DNA of 64,000 bases from Micromonospora polyrhachis (GTDB lineage Bacteria > Actinomycetota > Actinomycetes > Mycobacteriales > Micromonosporaceae): NCBI RefSeq assembly GCF_014203835.1, contig NZ_JACHJW010000001.1:2379176-2443175 (forward strand), read 5' to 3'. The notes beneath the pieces are model-generated. The model had not been told where the DNA came from. It saw only the letters and a program-made list of their open reading frames with translations, and made no database searches. Made by a program: the position numbers and the translations under genes. Below, in pieces: positions 49,927-58,114 of this stretch (position 1 is its first letter; each line of letters starts with the position of its first letter).

Positions 49927-51135
49927 ATGACCGACCACCAGCAGATCGCCGATGCCCGCAACTACCCGTTCACCGCCCCCGACCGCCTCCAGTTGGATCC
50001 CACCTACGGCGAGCTTCGCGAGAAGCAGCCGCTGGTCCGGGTACGGCTGCCGTACGGCGAAGAGGCCTGGCTCGCCACCCGGTACGAGGACGTGAAGACC
50101 GTCCTCGGCGACCTGCGGTTCAGCCGCGCCGCCGCACTCGGTCGAGACGAGCCGCGCAGCACGCCCCACTCCATCCAGGAGGGCATCCTCACGATGGACC
50201 CGCCGGACCACACCCGACTGCGCAAACTGGTGGCGAAGGCGTTCACCGCCCGGCGGGTGGAGCAGCTTCGGCCGCGTACCCAGCAGATCGCCGACGAACT
50301 CCTCGACGCCATGATCGCCGCCGGTCCCCCCGCCGACCTGGTCGAACACTTCTCCACTCCGCTGCCAATCCGGGTCATCTGCGAGCTGCTCGGCGTCCCC
50401 ATCGTCGACCAGGGCCGCTTCCACACCTGGTCGGAGGCGATCGTCTCCACCACCTCGTTGAGCCCCGAGCAGATCGACGAATACCTCGCCAACCTCTACG
50501 CCTACATCGCCGAACTCGTCGCGCAGCGCCGCAAGGAACCAACCGACGACCTGATCAGCGCGCTGGTCCGGGCCCGCGCAGAGGACGAGGACCGGCTCAC
50601 CGAGGACGAACTGGTACGACTCGCCGCCGGGCTGCTCGCCGCCGGACACGAGACGACCGTCACCCAGATCTCCAACTTCGTGTACGTCCTGCTCACCCAC
50701 CCGTCCGAACTGGACCGGCTTCGGGCCGACCCGGAGCTGATCCCGGCCGCGGTGGAAGAGTTGCTGCGCTACGTGCCGCTCGGCGCGGCCTCGGCGTTCG
50801 CCCGGTACGCCCGGGAGAACGTGGAACTCGGCGGCGGCACGGTCCGGGCCGGGGAGCCGGTGCTGGGCGCACTCTCGTCGGCCAACCGCGACGAGCGGGT
50901 CTTCGCCGACCCGGACCGGCTCGACCTGACCCGGCCGACCAATCCGCACGTCGGCTTCGGTCACGGCGTACATCACTGCGTCGGAGCACAACTGGCCCGG
51001 ATGGAACTACAGGTGGCCCTCGGCTCGCTGATCACCCGCCTCCCCGACCTGCGGCTCGCCGTACCGGAACCGGACCTGGCCTGGAAGAGCGGCCTCCTGG
51101 TGCGGGGCCTGACCGCGTTGCCGGTGGCCTGGTGA
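49927..51135 (+). CDS. Cytochrome P450
   Basis: A 402-residue soluble bacterial P450. The I-helix AGHETTVTQ (oxygen-binding Thr), the K-helix ExxR (EELLR), and the heme-binding FGHGVHHCVGAQLAR with its thiolate Cys are all present. Substrate unknown; nothing next to it hints at a pathway. A start at 49927 follows GGGGAGTCAGAAG. The stop overlaps the next start (GTGA), tying it to a ferredoxin. Confidence 0.96.
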   Translation: MTDHQQIADARNYPFTAPDRLQLDPTYGELREKQPLVRVRLPYGEEAWLATRYEDVKTVLGDLRFSRAAALGRDEPRSTPHSIQEGILTMDPPDHTRLRKLVAKAFTARRVEQLRPRTQQIADELLDAMIAAGPPADLVEHFSTPLPIRVICELLGVPIVDQGRFHTWSEAIVSTTSLSPEQIDEYLANLYAYIAELVAQRRKEPTDDLISALVRARAEDEDRLTEDELVRLAAGLLAAGHETTVTQISNFVYVLLTHPSELDRLRADPELIPAAVEELLRYVPLGAASAFARYARENVELGGGTVRAGEPVLGALSSANRDERVFADPDRLDLTRPTNPHVGFGHGVHHCVGAQLARMELQVALGSLITRLPDLRLAVPEPDLAWKSGLLVRGLTALPVAW

Positions 51136-51359
51136 ACGGGGCCTGGGAAGTCACCGTCGACCGGGACCGCTGCATCGGGGCGGGCATCTGCGTCGGCATG
51201 GCCCCCGGACACTTCACCCTCACCGACGGGAGGTCCCGCCCGAACGCGGAAACGACCCCACCGGTCGAGGTGGTGACCGACGCGGCCGAGTCCTGCCCGG
51301 CCGAGGCGATCACCGTCCGGGACGGCACCGACGGTCACCTCATCGCGCCCGAGCCGTAA
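51132..51359 (+). CDS. Ferredoxin, probably [3Fe-4S], partner of the P450
   Basis: A 75-residue ferredoxin beginning at GTG 51132, overlapping the P450 stop by 4 bp. It has VDRDRCIGAGICVGMAPGHF and ESCPAEAI. The C-x5-C ... CP spacing lacks the central Cys of 4Fe-4S ferredoxins, as in P450-linked [3Fe-4S] ferredoxins. It would pass electrons from a reductase to the P450; no reductase gene is nearby. Confidence 0.93.
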   Translation: MNGAWEVTVDRDRCIGAGICVGMAPGHFTLTDGRSRPNAETTPPVEVVTDAAESCPAEAITVRDGTDGHLIAPEP

Positions 51360-51497
51360 CCCGAACTCCGCCGACCCCGCAGATCACCGCCGGGGTGAGT
51401 GGTTTGCGCAGCCAGTGGGTACCGAGGCGACAACGATCGAGTAGCCGATCGCTGAGCGCTCCGGAAGCGGTCCGGACCGGCGGAGGGACGTTCGGTT

Positions 51498-51956
51498 ATG
51501 CGGACACGATGGTGGGCGGCGCTGCTGATCGCACTTGTCGTCGGTGTGTGGGGAGTTGGCGGATACCTGGCCACCACGCCGACCGACCGGCACGACTACC
51601 GCAAGACCGCCGTGCAGGCGGCCCAGTCGGCGTACGGGGCGGTCACCACCGCCCGGCTCACCGCCGAGGGCCGGGCGGACGCCCGTCTCTACCGCCGATA
51701 CGCGGGCACCATGCTGGACGACGCCCGGGACGCCCTAGCCGGCGCAGCCAAGCAGTTCAGCGCCACCACACCACCGGACGACGTCACCACCGGCATCCGG
51801 GCACAGCTCGCACCCCTGCTGGTGGACGCCGACACCGCCCTCGGCGCGGTGGAGCGGGCCGTCGACGACGAGGACGACGCCGCGCTGCGGGCGGCGGTGA
51901 CGGCCCTGGAACCGGTCGGCACGGCACTCGCCGACTTCATCGAGGCACACAAGTGA
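51498..51956 (+). CDS. Secreted/anchored hypothetical protein upstream of the Nramp-like gene
   Basis: A 152-residue protein with an N-terminal membrane helix (WWAALLIALVVGVWGVGGYL) and a helical extracytoplasmic part (TAVQAAQSAYGAVTTARLTA, then LLVDADTALGAVERAV) rich in Ala and acidic residues. No family recognised. GGAGGGAC lies upstream of the ATG at 51498. It is followed on the same strand by the Nramp-like transporter and two PRC-barrel genes, so it may belong to that unit. Its stop is in a 16-bp direct repeat. Confidence 0.72.
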   Translation: MRTRWWAALLIALVVGVWGVGGYLATTPTDRHDYRKTAVQAAQSAYGAVTTARLTAEGRADARLYRRYAGTMLDDARDALAGAAKQFSATTPPDDVTTGIRAQLAPLLVDADTALGAVERAVDDEDDAALRAAVTALEPVGTALADFIEAHK

Positions 51957-52011
51957 GCCGGCGGGGTGGTCCGCCGAGTTGGCGGATTGGTCAGCTGAGC
52001 CGGCGGGGTGG
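51954..52011 (+). repeat. 16-bp direct repeat at the stop of the 51498 gene
   Basis: TGAGCCGGCGGGGTGG occurs at 51954-51969 and 51996-52011, 42 bp apart, without mismatch. The first copy starts with the TGA stop codon. Confidence 0.8.
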
Positions 52012-52038
52012 CCGACGGAGGCTACGGGGTGGACGGCG

Positions 52039-53268
52039 GTGAAGAAGTTCCTCGGCATCACCCTGGGCATCCTCACCGCGATCGGCGGCTTCGTCGACAT
52101 TGGCGACATCGTCTCCTCGTCCGAGGCGGGCAGCCGATTCGGGCTGGCACACACCTGGGTCCTCGTCGTCGGGGTGATCGGCATCTGCGTCTACGCCGAG
52201 ATGGCCGGCCGGGTCACCGCGGTCAGCAACCGCCCGGTGTTCGACCTGATCCGGGAACGCCTCGGTCCCCGGGTGGCGGTCGCCAACCTGATCGGGTCGT
52301 ACCTAGTCACGCTCCTGACCCTGGCCGCGGAGATCGGCGGCGTCGCGCTGGCCCTGCAACTGCTCAGCGACGTCCCCTACCTGGTGTGGGTGCCGTTGGT
52401 CGCGCTGGTGCTGTGGTTAGCGCTCTGGCGGGTACGCTTCGAGACCCTCGAACGGATCTTCGGCCTCGCCGGGCTCACCCTGGTCGTCCTGGTGATCGCC
52501 ATCCTGTGGCTGAACCCGCCGTTCGGGGAGTTGGCCGGGCAGGCGTTGACGCCGGCCCCGCCCGAGGGCGAGAACTGGCCCACGTACTGGTTTTTCGCCA
52601 TCGCCCTCTTCGCCTCCGCGATGACCCCGTACGAGGTGTTCTTCTTCTCCTCCGGCGGCGTGGAGGAACGCTGGACGGCGAAGGACCTGGTGGTTTCCCG
52701 GATCAACGTCTTCGTCGGATTCCCGCTCGGTGGCCTGCTGGCGTTCGGTTTCCTGGCCACCTCGGCGATCGTCTTCCACCCGCTGGACGTGGGGGTGGAC
52801 ACCCTCGGGCAGGCGGTACTCCCCGCCGGTCTGGCCTTCGGCAAGGTCGGGCTGGCCCTGATCATCCTCGGTGTCTTCGCCGCCACCTTCGGTGCGGCGA
52901 TGGAGACCAGCCTGTCGTCGGGGTACGCGGTCGCCCAGTACTTCGGCTGGTCCTGGGGCAAGCTGCTGCGACCCCGCCAGGCGATCCGCTTCCACACCGT
53001 GGTGCTGGTCAGCATCCTGCTCGCCGTGGCGGCCCTGCTCACCACGATCGACCCGGTGCAGCTCACCGAATACATGCTGATCTTCAGCGCGGTGGTGTTA
53101 CCCCTGACCTACCTGCCGATCCTCGTCGTCGCGAACGACCGGGGTTACCTCGGCGACAAGGTCAACGGGCCGTTCGCCAACACCCTCGGGGTGGTGTACC
53201 TCGTCATCGTCATGGCCGCCGCCGTGGCAGCCATCCCCCTGATGGTGATGACCGGAATGGGAGGCTGA
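52039..53268 (+). CDS. Divergent Nramp-like metal transporter
   Basis: A 409-residue polytopic membrane protein with about 11 helices: GITLGILTAIGGFVDIGDIV, VAVANLIGSYLVTLLTLAAE, LVWVPLVALVLWLALW, TLVVLVIAILWLNPP. The fold matches the Nramp/Mn-Fe transporter family, but the usual helix-1 metal motif DPGN is replaced by DIGD (about residues 20-23), and the helix-6 MPH-type motif is MTPYEVF. So the coordinating residues differ and the ion may be Mg or another. I chose the GTG at 52039, at the start of the conserved region; the frame extends to 51979. Two PRC-barrel genes follow at once. Confidence 0.85.
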   Translation: MKKFLGITLGILTAIGGFVDIGDIVSSSEAGSRFGLAHTWVLVVGVIGICVYAEMAGRVTAVSNRPVFDLIRERLGPRVAVANLIGSYLVTLLTLAAEIGGVALALQLLSDVPYLVWVPLVALVLWLALWRVRFETLERIFGLAGLTLVVLVIAILWLNPPFGELAGQALTPAPPEGENWPTYWFFAIALFASAMTPYEVFFFSSGGVEERWTAKDLVVSRINVFVGFPLGGLLAFGFLATSAIVFHPLDVGVDTLGQAVLPAGLAFGKVGLALIILGVFAATFGAAMETSLSSGYAVAQYFGWSWGKLLRPRQAIRFHTVVLVSILLAVAALLTTIDPVQLTEYMLIFSAVVLPLTYLPILVVANDRGYLGDKVNGPFANTLGVVYLVIVMAAAVAAIPLMVMTGMGG

Positions 53269-53270
53269 CC

Positions 53271-53639
53271 ATGCTGATCAGTTTCGACCTGCTCGACCGG
53301 CAGATCGTCGACCGGGACGGCATCCCGGTCGGCAAGGTCGACGACGTCGAACTCGGCAGGACCGACGAGGGACGGTTCTACGTGGCCGCGCTGCTCACCG
53401 GGCAGCAGGCGCTCGGCGCACGCTTCGGGGGCGCGCTCGGCCGATGGATCACCAACATCGCCGTACGCCTCGACGAGCATCGGCTCGGTCCCCGCCGGAT
53501 CGGGTACGACCTGGTGGCCAGCATCGACAGTGCGGTACACCTGAGCATCCGGCGGGACCTGCTGCCCGCCCCCGCACTGGAGACCTGGCTCGACACGCAC
53601 CTGATCGGACGGATCCCCGGAGCCGGCGATGCCGGCTGA
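53271..53639 (+). CDS. PRC-barrel-like protein 1
   Basis: A 122-residue soluble protein. DLLDRQIVDRDGIPVGKVDD and ELGRTDEGRFYVAALLTG match the PRC-barrel fold, a small beta-barrel used for binding in rRNA maturation and other roles. The rest (ITNIAVRLDEHRLGPRRIG) is helical. It begins 2 bp after the Nramp-like stop with GGGAGG upstream, so it is co-translated with it. It probably binds the transporter or senses ions at the cytoplasmic face, which is inference from the linkage. Confidence 0.85.
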   Translation: MLISFDLLDRQIVDRDGIPVGKVDDVELGRTDEGRFYVAALLTGQQALGARFGGALGRWITNIAVRLDEHRLGPRRIGYDLVASIDSAVHLSIRRDLLPAPALETWLDTHLIGRIPGAGDAG

Positions 53640-54036
53640 CCTGCCCACCCCGGCCGACCGCCTGCCTCCGGCCGACCGCCTGCCTCCGGCCAACCACTCG
53701 ACTTCAGCCGACCACCAGGCTCCGGCCGGGCAGCCGTTGCGGGTCAGTGACCTGCTCGGTCGGCGGACCGTGGACGCCGCCGGCCGTTACCTCGGTCGGG
53801 TGGTGGATGTCGTCACCGAACTCGACGAGCAGGGCCGGCCGGCGCTGACCGCCGCAGTGGTCGTACGCGGCCCATGGGGGCGGTTACTCGGCTACGACCG
53901 GGACCAGGTCCGGGGACCGTGGCTACTCGAAACCCTCGCGCGGCGGATCCTGCGCCGGACAATGACCCGGGTCACCTGGACCGAGCTGATCTGGCAGCAT
54001 CCGCCATCATCCGACCCGATTGCCCCTGGACGGTGA
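53629..54036 (+). CDS. PRC-barrel-like protein 2
   Basis: A 135-residue protein overlapping the previous gene by 11 bp. A repetitive Pro/Ala/Asp N-terminus (LPPADRLPPADRLPPANHST) is followed by a PRC-barrel domain: LRVSDLLGRRTVDAAGRYLG, VTELDEQGRPALTAAVVVRG and LGYDRDQVRGPWLLE. The two PRC proteins are distantly related to each other, so they may form a hetero-oligomer. This ends the operon; the next gene is convergent. Confidence 0.83.
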   Translation: MPADLPTPADRLPPADRLPPANHSTSADHQAPAGQPLRVSDLLGRRTVDAAGRYLGRVVDVVTELDEQGRPALTAAVVVRGPWGRLLGYDRDQVRGPWLLETLARRILRRTMTRVTWTELIWQHPPSSDPIAPGR

Positions 54037-54060
54037 CGGTGCAGGGCTGACGGCGGTGGC

Positions 54061-54777
54061 TCAGGACTGGAGGATGGCGGCAAAGCGCCTCTCGGCGAGG
54101 TCGAACTGGTCCAGAATGTGCTGCTTCGCCTCGTCGTCGAGCGGAGTGTCCGGCCGCACCACCAGGTCACGCAGAATCGGCACCAGCGGCCGATACTTGG
54201 TGGCCGCCCGGTGGATCTTCGAGCCGGTCGTGTGGATCACGCCGACGCCATTGTCGGTGAAGTCCGAAACCTTGATCACCCGAGCCCACGGGTCCCGACT
54301 CAGGCTCTCCGCCACGTGTTCGCGGTACTGCTCGTCCCGGTCCCGGTCCGGGTCGTACGCCGGGTTGGTAACCGACCGGACCAGGTCCGCCACCCGCGGG
54401 CCGAAGTCGCGGGCCAGCACCCGCAGTGCCGCCTCGGTCGGGTCGGCGGGCTGGCCGCCGGCCAGGGCCTCAGGATGGTCCTCGACCGCGTCGTGCAGCA
54501 GCGCGGCGACGATGACGTCGACGTCGTACACCCGGTAGTAGCAGATGATCCGAATCGCGACCCGGAGCAGGTGGTTGAGGTACGGCTCGCGTACCCGCCG
54601 GTCGTCACGGTGCAGCCGGGCCGCGAGGGTGAGCGCCCGATCCAGCTTGGCCCGGGCGGCCTCGTCGAATCGGGCGATCTCCAACGCGAACCGTTGCCGT
54701 AGCCCCTCCTCGCCATAGACCTCGGTGACCGCGTGCAACGGCAGGGACAGCAGGTACGTCGGGATCAGCTCCTCCAC
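54061..54777 (-). CDS. HD-domain hydrolase (RelA/SpoT-like HD)
   Basis: A 238-residue HD-domain phosphohydrolase. The HD residues appear in order: NHLLRVAIRI, AALLHDAVEDHPEA, VADLVRSVTNP and KVSDFTDNGV. The layout resembles the hydrolase part of RelA/SpoT without a synthetase domain. It could hydrolyse (p)ppGpp or another nucleotide; no synthetase sequence is present. The start at 54777 is preceded by a weak site. Confidence 0.85.
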   Translation of the reverse strand: MEELIPTYLLSLPLHAVTEVYGEEGLRQRFALEIARFDEAARAKLDRALTLAARLHRDDRRVREPYLNHLLRVAIRIICYYRVYDVDVIVAALLHDAVEDHPEALAGGQPADPTEAALRVLARDFGPRVADLVRSVTNPAYDPDRDRDEQYREHVAESLSRDPWARVIKVSDFTDNGVGVIHTTGSKIHRAATKYRPLVPILRDLVVRPDTPLDDEAKQHILDQFDLAERRFAAILQS

Positions 54778-54808
54778 GTTGCATGTCTACCGGATGCCAC
54801 GCATCGAC

Positions 54809-54854
54809 GGTGTCCCGGTGTCGATCAGCTGTGGTGTCCCGGTGTCGATCACCT
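54809..54854. repeat. 22-bp direct repeat near the glycoside-hydrolase stop
   Basis: GGTGTCCCGGTGTCGATCA followed by GCT or CCT occurs at 54809-54830 and 54833-54854, period 24. It lies 17 bp from the stop of the downstream (minus strand) gene at 54871. Confidence 0.75.
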
Positions 54855-54870
54855 GCTGCCCCACCCTGGA

Positions 54871-56490
54871 TCAGGGACGCACGTAGCCGAGCAGTTGCTC
54901 GGTGCGCTGTCCCTCGCACCCCGAGTCGGCGCTGACGAAGTGGTCCCCGTTGCTCGGCAGGTAGCACCAGTACAGCGGAACCGTCCCGGTCGTGGCAGCG
55001 GTATAGGCGTAGCCGACCGGGCCGAGCGGGAACTGCCCCTCGCACCCCCGCTCCCGGCTCAGCAACGAATGCTGACCGACCTTGCACTCGTAGAGCAGAA
55101 CCGTCCCGGCAGCCGGGCTACGCAGCAACCGCCACCGCCGCTCCTCGGCGAATCCGGTCGGCAGTTGCCGGGTCGTGGCGACATGTCCGGCGCTGGCCTT
55201 GTATCCCCGGGTCAGCACGGTATACGGCAGCTGCTCGAACCCACAGGAGAGTCGCGGCGGGTTGAGGTCGCTGCGGTTGGCCAGCGCCCAGGTCGACCAG
55301 GCCGGTTTGGCGCTACCGTCGGCCCGACGCAGGCCCAGCCGAAGCTGCCCCTCATCGGGATTGTCCTGCATCCGGTGGTAGAGGTAACTCTCGATACCGG
55401 GCGTGCCGAGGATGTTGCGGAAGCTCTGACAGATCCCGCTCGCCTGTGCGGCCTCGCTGGAGGGGGAGCTGGAGTTGACCCCCTGCTCGGTAAGCTGCAC
55501 CTGCCAGGCCGACGGGGTGTTCGGGAAGGTGGCGTGCAGCCAGCCCACCAGCACCCCGATGTTGCCGAAGGTCACCTTCGGATAGTCGTCGGCACCGAAC
55601 CCGGGGGCCAGCAGGTTCGGCGGGTACGGGTGGAACGCCACCCGCCAGGCGCGACCCTGGGCACGGGCGGCCACCTCGCGAATGATCCGCTGACCGGCGA
55701 GCAGCGGCTGGTTGATGCCGGGCTGGTCGTACGCCGGGCCGAAGTGGTGGTCCAGCGAGATGAGCACCTTCGCGGTGGACTGCTCGGCGACGATCCGGTC
55801 GTACGCGGCGTTGTAGTTGGCGGAGTATTCGGTGACCCAGCGCCCGATGTCGCAGGTGACGCCCTGGCCGCATCCAATGTCGAACCAGGTGTTCGAGTTG
55901 ACCTCGTTGTGGATGACGAAGTCCGCGATCCGGCCGTTGCCGAGTTGGCCGTTGTAGCGCCGGGCCAGGTAGCCGGTGAAGCGGGCGTAGTCCGCAGCGT
56001 TGTTCGGCGTACAGAAGATCTCGAAGCCGGCGGCGGCCGGTGAGCAGGTCTTGCCGTTCCGGGCCCAGGCCGGTACGCCGTAGACGATCGCGGTGACCAC
56101 GAGACCTCGGGCGGTGTAGTCCCGGATCGCCGCGTCAACGGCCGTACTGACCTGGAAACACTGACCGTCGTACGCCTCCTGGCCGGCTCCGCACGGCGCG
56201 GTCTGCCGGGTCGGCTGCCAGTGCGCCCAGATCAGGTTCATCGAGACGCCACCGGTGTTGTTGCCGACGATCTCGTCCTTGTTGGGCCAGAAGTCGGGCT
56301 GAATGCCCTTGATCCGGTAGTCCGACCGGGTGGGGTACGGCAGCGCCGCAGCGGCCGACACCTGGCCGCCCGCCGCGCCCTCCCCCGCTGCACTGCTCGG
56401 CGATCCGCTCGCGGACCCGGCCACGGTCAGCGCGCCGATTCCCAGCACCAGGCTCAGCCCGACCGCGAGTAGCCGTCTCCGTACGCGCAC
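54871..56490 (-). CDS. Secreted glycoside-hydrolase-like protein (DUF5722/GH-A type)
   Basis: A 539-residue secreted protein. Signal peptide ([20 protein letters not shown]), then a TIM-barrel part: [41 protein letters not shown] (acid/base Glu after Asn) and [14 protein letters not shown] (candidate nucleophile). The arrangement fits clan GH-A / DUF5722-type sugar hydrolases; the sugar is not known. The last ~130 residues hold two repeats with [20 protein letters not shown] and [20 protein letters not shown], as in secreted actinobacterial proteins with DUF5648-like repeats. It sits next to the tnpB element (56649). Confidence 0.85.
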   Translation of the reverse strand: MRVRRRLLAVGLSLVLGIGALTVAGSASGSPSSAAGEGAAGGQVSAAAALPYPTRSDYRIKGIQPDFWPNKDEIVGNNTGGVSMNLIWAHWQPTRQTAPCGAGQEAYDGQCFQVSTAVDAAIRDYTARGLVVTAIVYGVPAWARNGKTCSPAAAGFEIFCTPNNAADYARFTGYLARRYNGQLGNGRIADFVIHNEVNSNTWFDIGCGQGVTCDIGRWVTEYSANYNAAYDRIVAEQSTAKVLISLDHHFGPAYDQPGINQPLLAGQRIIREVAARAQGRAWRVAFHPYPPNLLAPGFGADDYPKVTFGNIGVLVGWLHATFPNTPSAWQVQLTEQGVNSSSPSSEAAQASGICQSFRNILGTPGIESYLYHRMQDNPDEGQLRLGLRRADGSAKPAWSTWALANRSDLNPPRLSCGFEQLPYTVLTRGYKASAGHVATTRQLPTGFAEERRWRLLRSPAAGTVLLYECKVGQHSLLSRERGCEGQFPLGPVGYAYTAATTGTVPLYWCYLPSNGDHFVSADSGCEGQRTEQLLGYVRP

Positions 56491-56615
56491 ACGATCACCC
56501 CATCAATCGACAGATATCGAACCACAGGGGGACCATGCCAGATCCGCCGCGACAGCGCTACCCGCTGGTTCGGCGTCCCTGGCCGGGCTCCTCGTGCGGG
56601 TGATCTGGCATCGTG

Positions 56616-56650
56616 GTGACTCCTCTGACTCCTGAAGGCGTCAGCTTCTC
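56616..56650 (-). ncRNA. Right-end hairpin, probable 3' end of a TnpB guide RNA
   Basis: Right after the tnpB stop, the minus strand folds as CTGAC-GCCTTCAGGA-GTCAG (56644 to 56625) followed by AGGAGTCAC (ending at about 56616). This matches the right end that carries the omega/reRNA in IS200/IS605 elements. The RNA scaffold would extend back into the tnpB 3' region, and the guide would be the flanking DNA, starting CACGATGCCAGATCACC. Exact RNA ends cannot be seen. Confidence 0.5.
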
Positions 56651-57824
56651 AGGCCGGTTGCGCGGTCTGAAGGGCAAGCCCTGCCCTGAGTACATTGCTG
56701 GCGGCGACGACATCGGCGTGCCCGTGGTAGCCGCAGGCGACGCAGGTGAAGTCGGCCTGGGTGGGGCGGTTCTCCCGCGCACAATGCCCACAGTGTGGGC
56801 AGGTGCGGGAGGTGTTGGCGGGGTTCACCGCGATCACCATGCGGCCGGCGCTTTCAGCCTTGCTCGCGAGCACTCGCAGGAACACCCCCCAACCCGCGTC
56901 CAGGATCGAACGGTTCAACCCCGACTTCGCGGCCACGTTGACGCCGGGAGCGTCAACCGTGCCGGCCGCCGAACGAGTCATATTCGTGATGCGCAACTTT
57001 TCGTGGCAGATCAGATCATGGTGGGTGACGAGCCAACGAGCGGTCTTATGGGCGTGATCGAGCCGCTGCCGGGCCACCCTACGGTGCACCGCCGCCACCC
57101 GGGAACGGGCTTTACCACGGCGCCGCGACCCGCGCTCACACCGGGCCAGTGCCTGCTGCGCCTGGGTGAGCCGGTCGGCGGATGCGGCCAGGTATCGAGG
57201 GTTGGGCACCTGCACGCCGTGGTTGGTGGTCAGGAACGCGGCCACACCCATGTCGACACCCACCGGGCTGTTGACCGGTGGCAGGGTTTGCGCGGGCACG
57301 TCGCCGCAGGACAGGATCACGTACCAGCAGGTGCCTTCCCGCTTGACGCTGATCGTCTTGACCCGGCCCTCAACCCTGCGGTGGGCGTGTACCCGAACAT
57401 GTCCGACACCCTGCAGGTAGACGCGGGTCAGACCGGAGTCGGGCGGTGGGTCCCACCGGCATCCGTCACCGTCTTTGGGCCACACCACCGTGTCCCACCA
57501 ACCCCGGCCCTTGAACCTGGGGTAGCCCGGCGTTTGGCCAGCCTTGACCCGGCGGAAGAACCCGTCGAACGCCAGGTTCAACCGGCGCAGCGTGGCCTGC
57601 TGCGACGAGAACGACCAACACGCCTGGCCAGGGTCGGCACGGCGGATGTCCTTCAACTGCGCCGACTGATCCCCATACCGGATTGTCACCCCGGCCCGCT
57701 GCCACGCCTCCCGACGCTCCTGCAACGCCGCGTTGTACAACAACCGATGCGCCTCCAGACACTCCCCGAGTGTCTGGACCTGTTTGACGGTAGGGCGCAG
57801 CAGAAACTTGTAGGCCCGCCTCAC
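56649..57824 (-). CDS. tnpB: TnpB RNA-guided nuclease of an IS200/IS605 element
   Basis: About 391 residues from GTG 57824 (GGGGGG upstream; the frame extends to 57962). Seen: MRRAYKFLLRPTVKQVQTL as N-terminal wedge, RuvC I in VGVDMGVAAFLT, RuvC II in HEKLRITNM, a zinc ribbon CPHCG ... CVACG, and RuvC III in HGHADVVAASNVL. All three acidic catalytic residues (D, E, D) are present, so it should be an active RNA-guided DNase that cleaves the empty target site. It probably arose by transposition upstream of the glycoside-hydrolase gene. Confidence 0.93.
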   Translation of the reverse strand: MRRAYKFLLRPTVKQVQTLGECLEAHRLLYNAALQERREAWQRAGVTIRYGDQSAQLKDIRRADPGQACWSFSSQQATLRRLNLAFDGFFRRVKAGQTPGYPRFKGRGWWDTVVWPKDGDGCRWDPPPDSGLTRVYLQGVGHVRVHAHRRVEGRVKTISVKREGTCWYVILSCGDVPAQTLPPVNSPVGVDMGVAAFLTTNHGVQVPNPRYLAASADRLTQAQQALARCERGSRRRGKARSRVAAVHRRVARQRLDHAHKTARWLVTHHDLICHEKLRITNMTRSAAGTVDAPGVNVAAKSGLNRSILDAGWGVFLRVLASKAESAGRMVIAVNPANTSRTCPHCGHCARENRPTQADFTCVACGYHGHADVVAASNVLRAGLALQTAQPA

Positions 57825-57968
57825 CGCGTCTGCCCCCCACGCCACCACCACACGACCGGAGCGTCGACATACCGCCGCACGGTGGTAGCCGAAACCGGCC
57901 CGACCGACGCGATCACCAACAACCAGAACCAGAGTCGCGGCCGCCGATACTGTCGACACCACACCACC

Positions 57969-58033
57969 GGGTATCCGAGAACATACCCCCCGGCCGACAC
58001 TTGCACGTCACCGACCACACACCGAGGGTATGT
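57969..58033. repeat. GGGTAT/ATACCC inverted-repeat cluster
   Basis: GGGTAT (57969-57974) and ATACCC (57983-57988) form a 6-bp hairpin with 8 loop bases; ACATACCC (57981-57988) pairs equally with GGGTATGT at 58026-58033. This could be the left-end hairpin of the tnpB element or an operator for the gene at 58115. Confidence 0.45.
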
Positions 58034-58114
58034 GCGGCATGTGACACACCCACTGTTGGGTGGATGGTTGACGCCGGACCGGCCGCACCACCTCATGCGA
58101 CCACCGGGAGGACC

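Larger units (their letters stand above)
56616..57962 (-). mobile_element. IS200/IS605-type element with tnpB only
   Basis: A lone tnpB without tnpA, i.e. an IS1341-like element that is not self-mobile. The right end is recognisable just after the gene; the left end is not clear and probably lies between 57825 and 58000. No target duplications are expected for this class. Confidence 0.6.

Noticed and set aside
49927-51359. Start of a biosynthetic gene cluster around the P450
   Set aside because: No polyketide, peptide, terpene or tailoring genes other than the ferredoxin are nearby.
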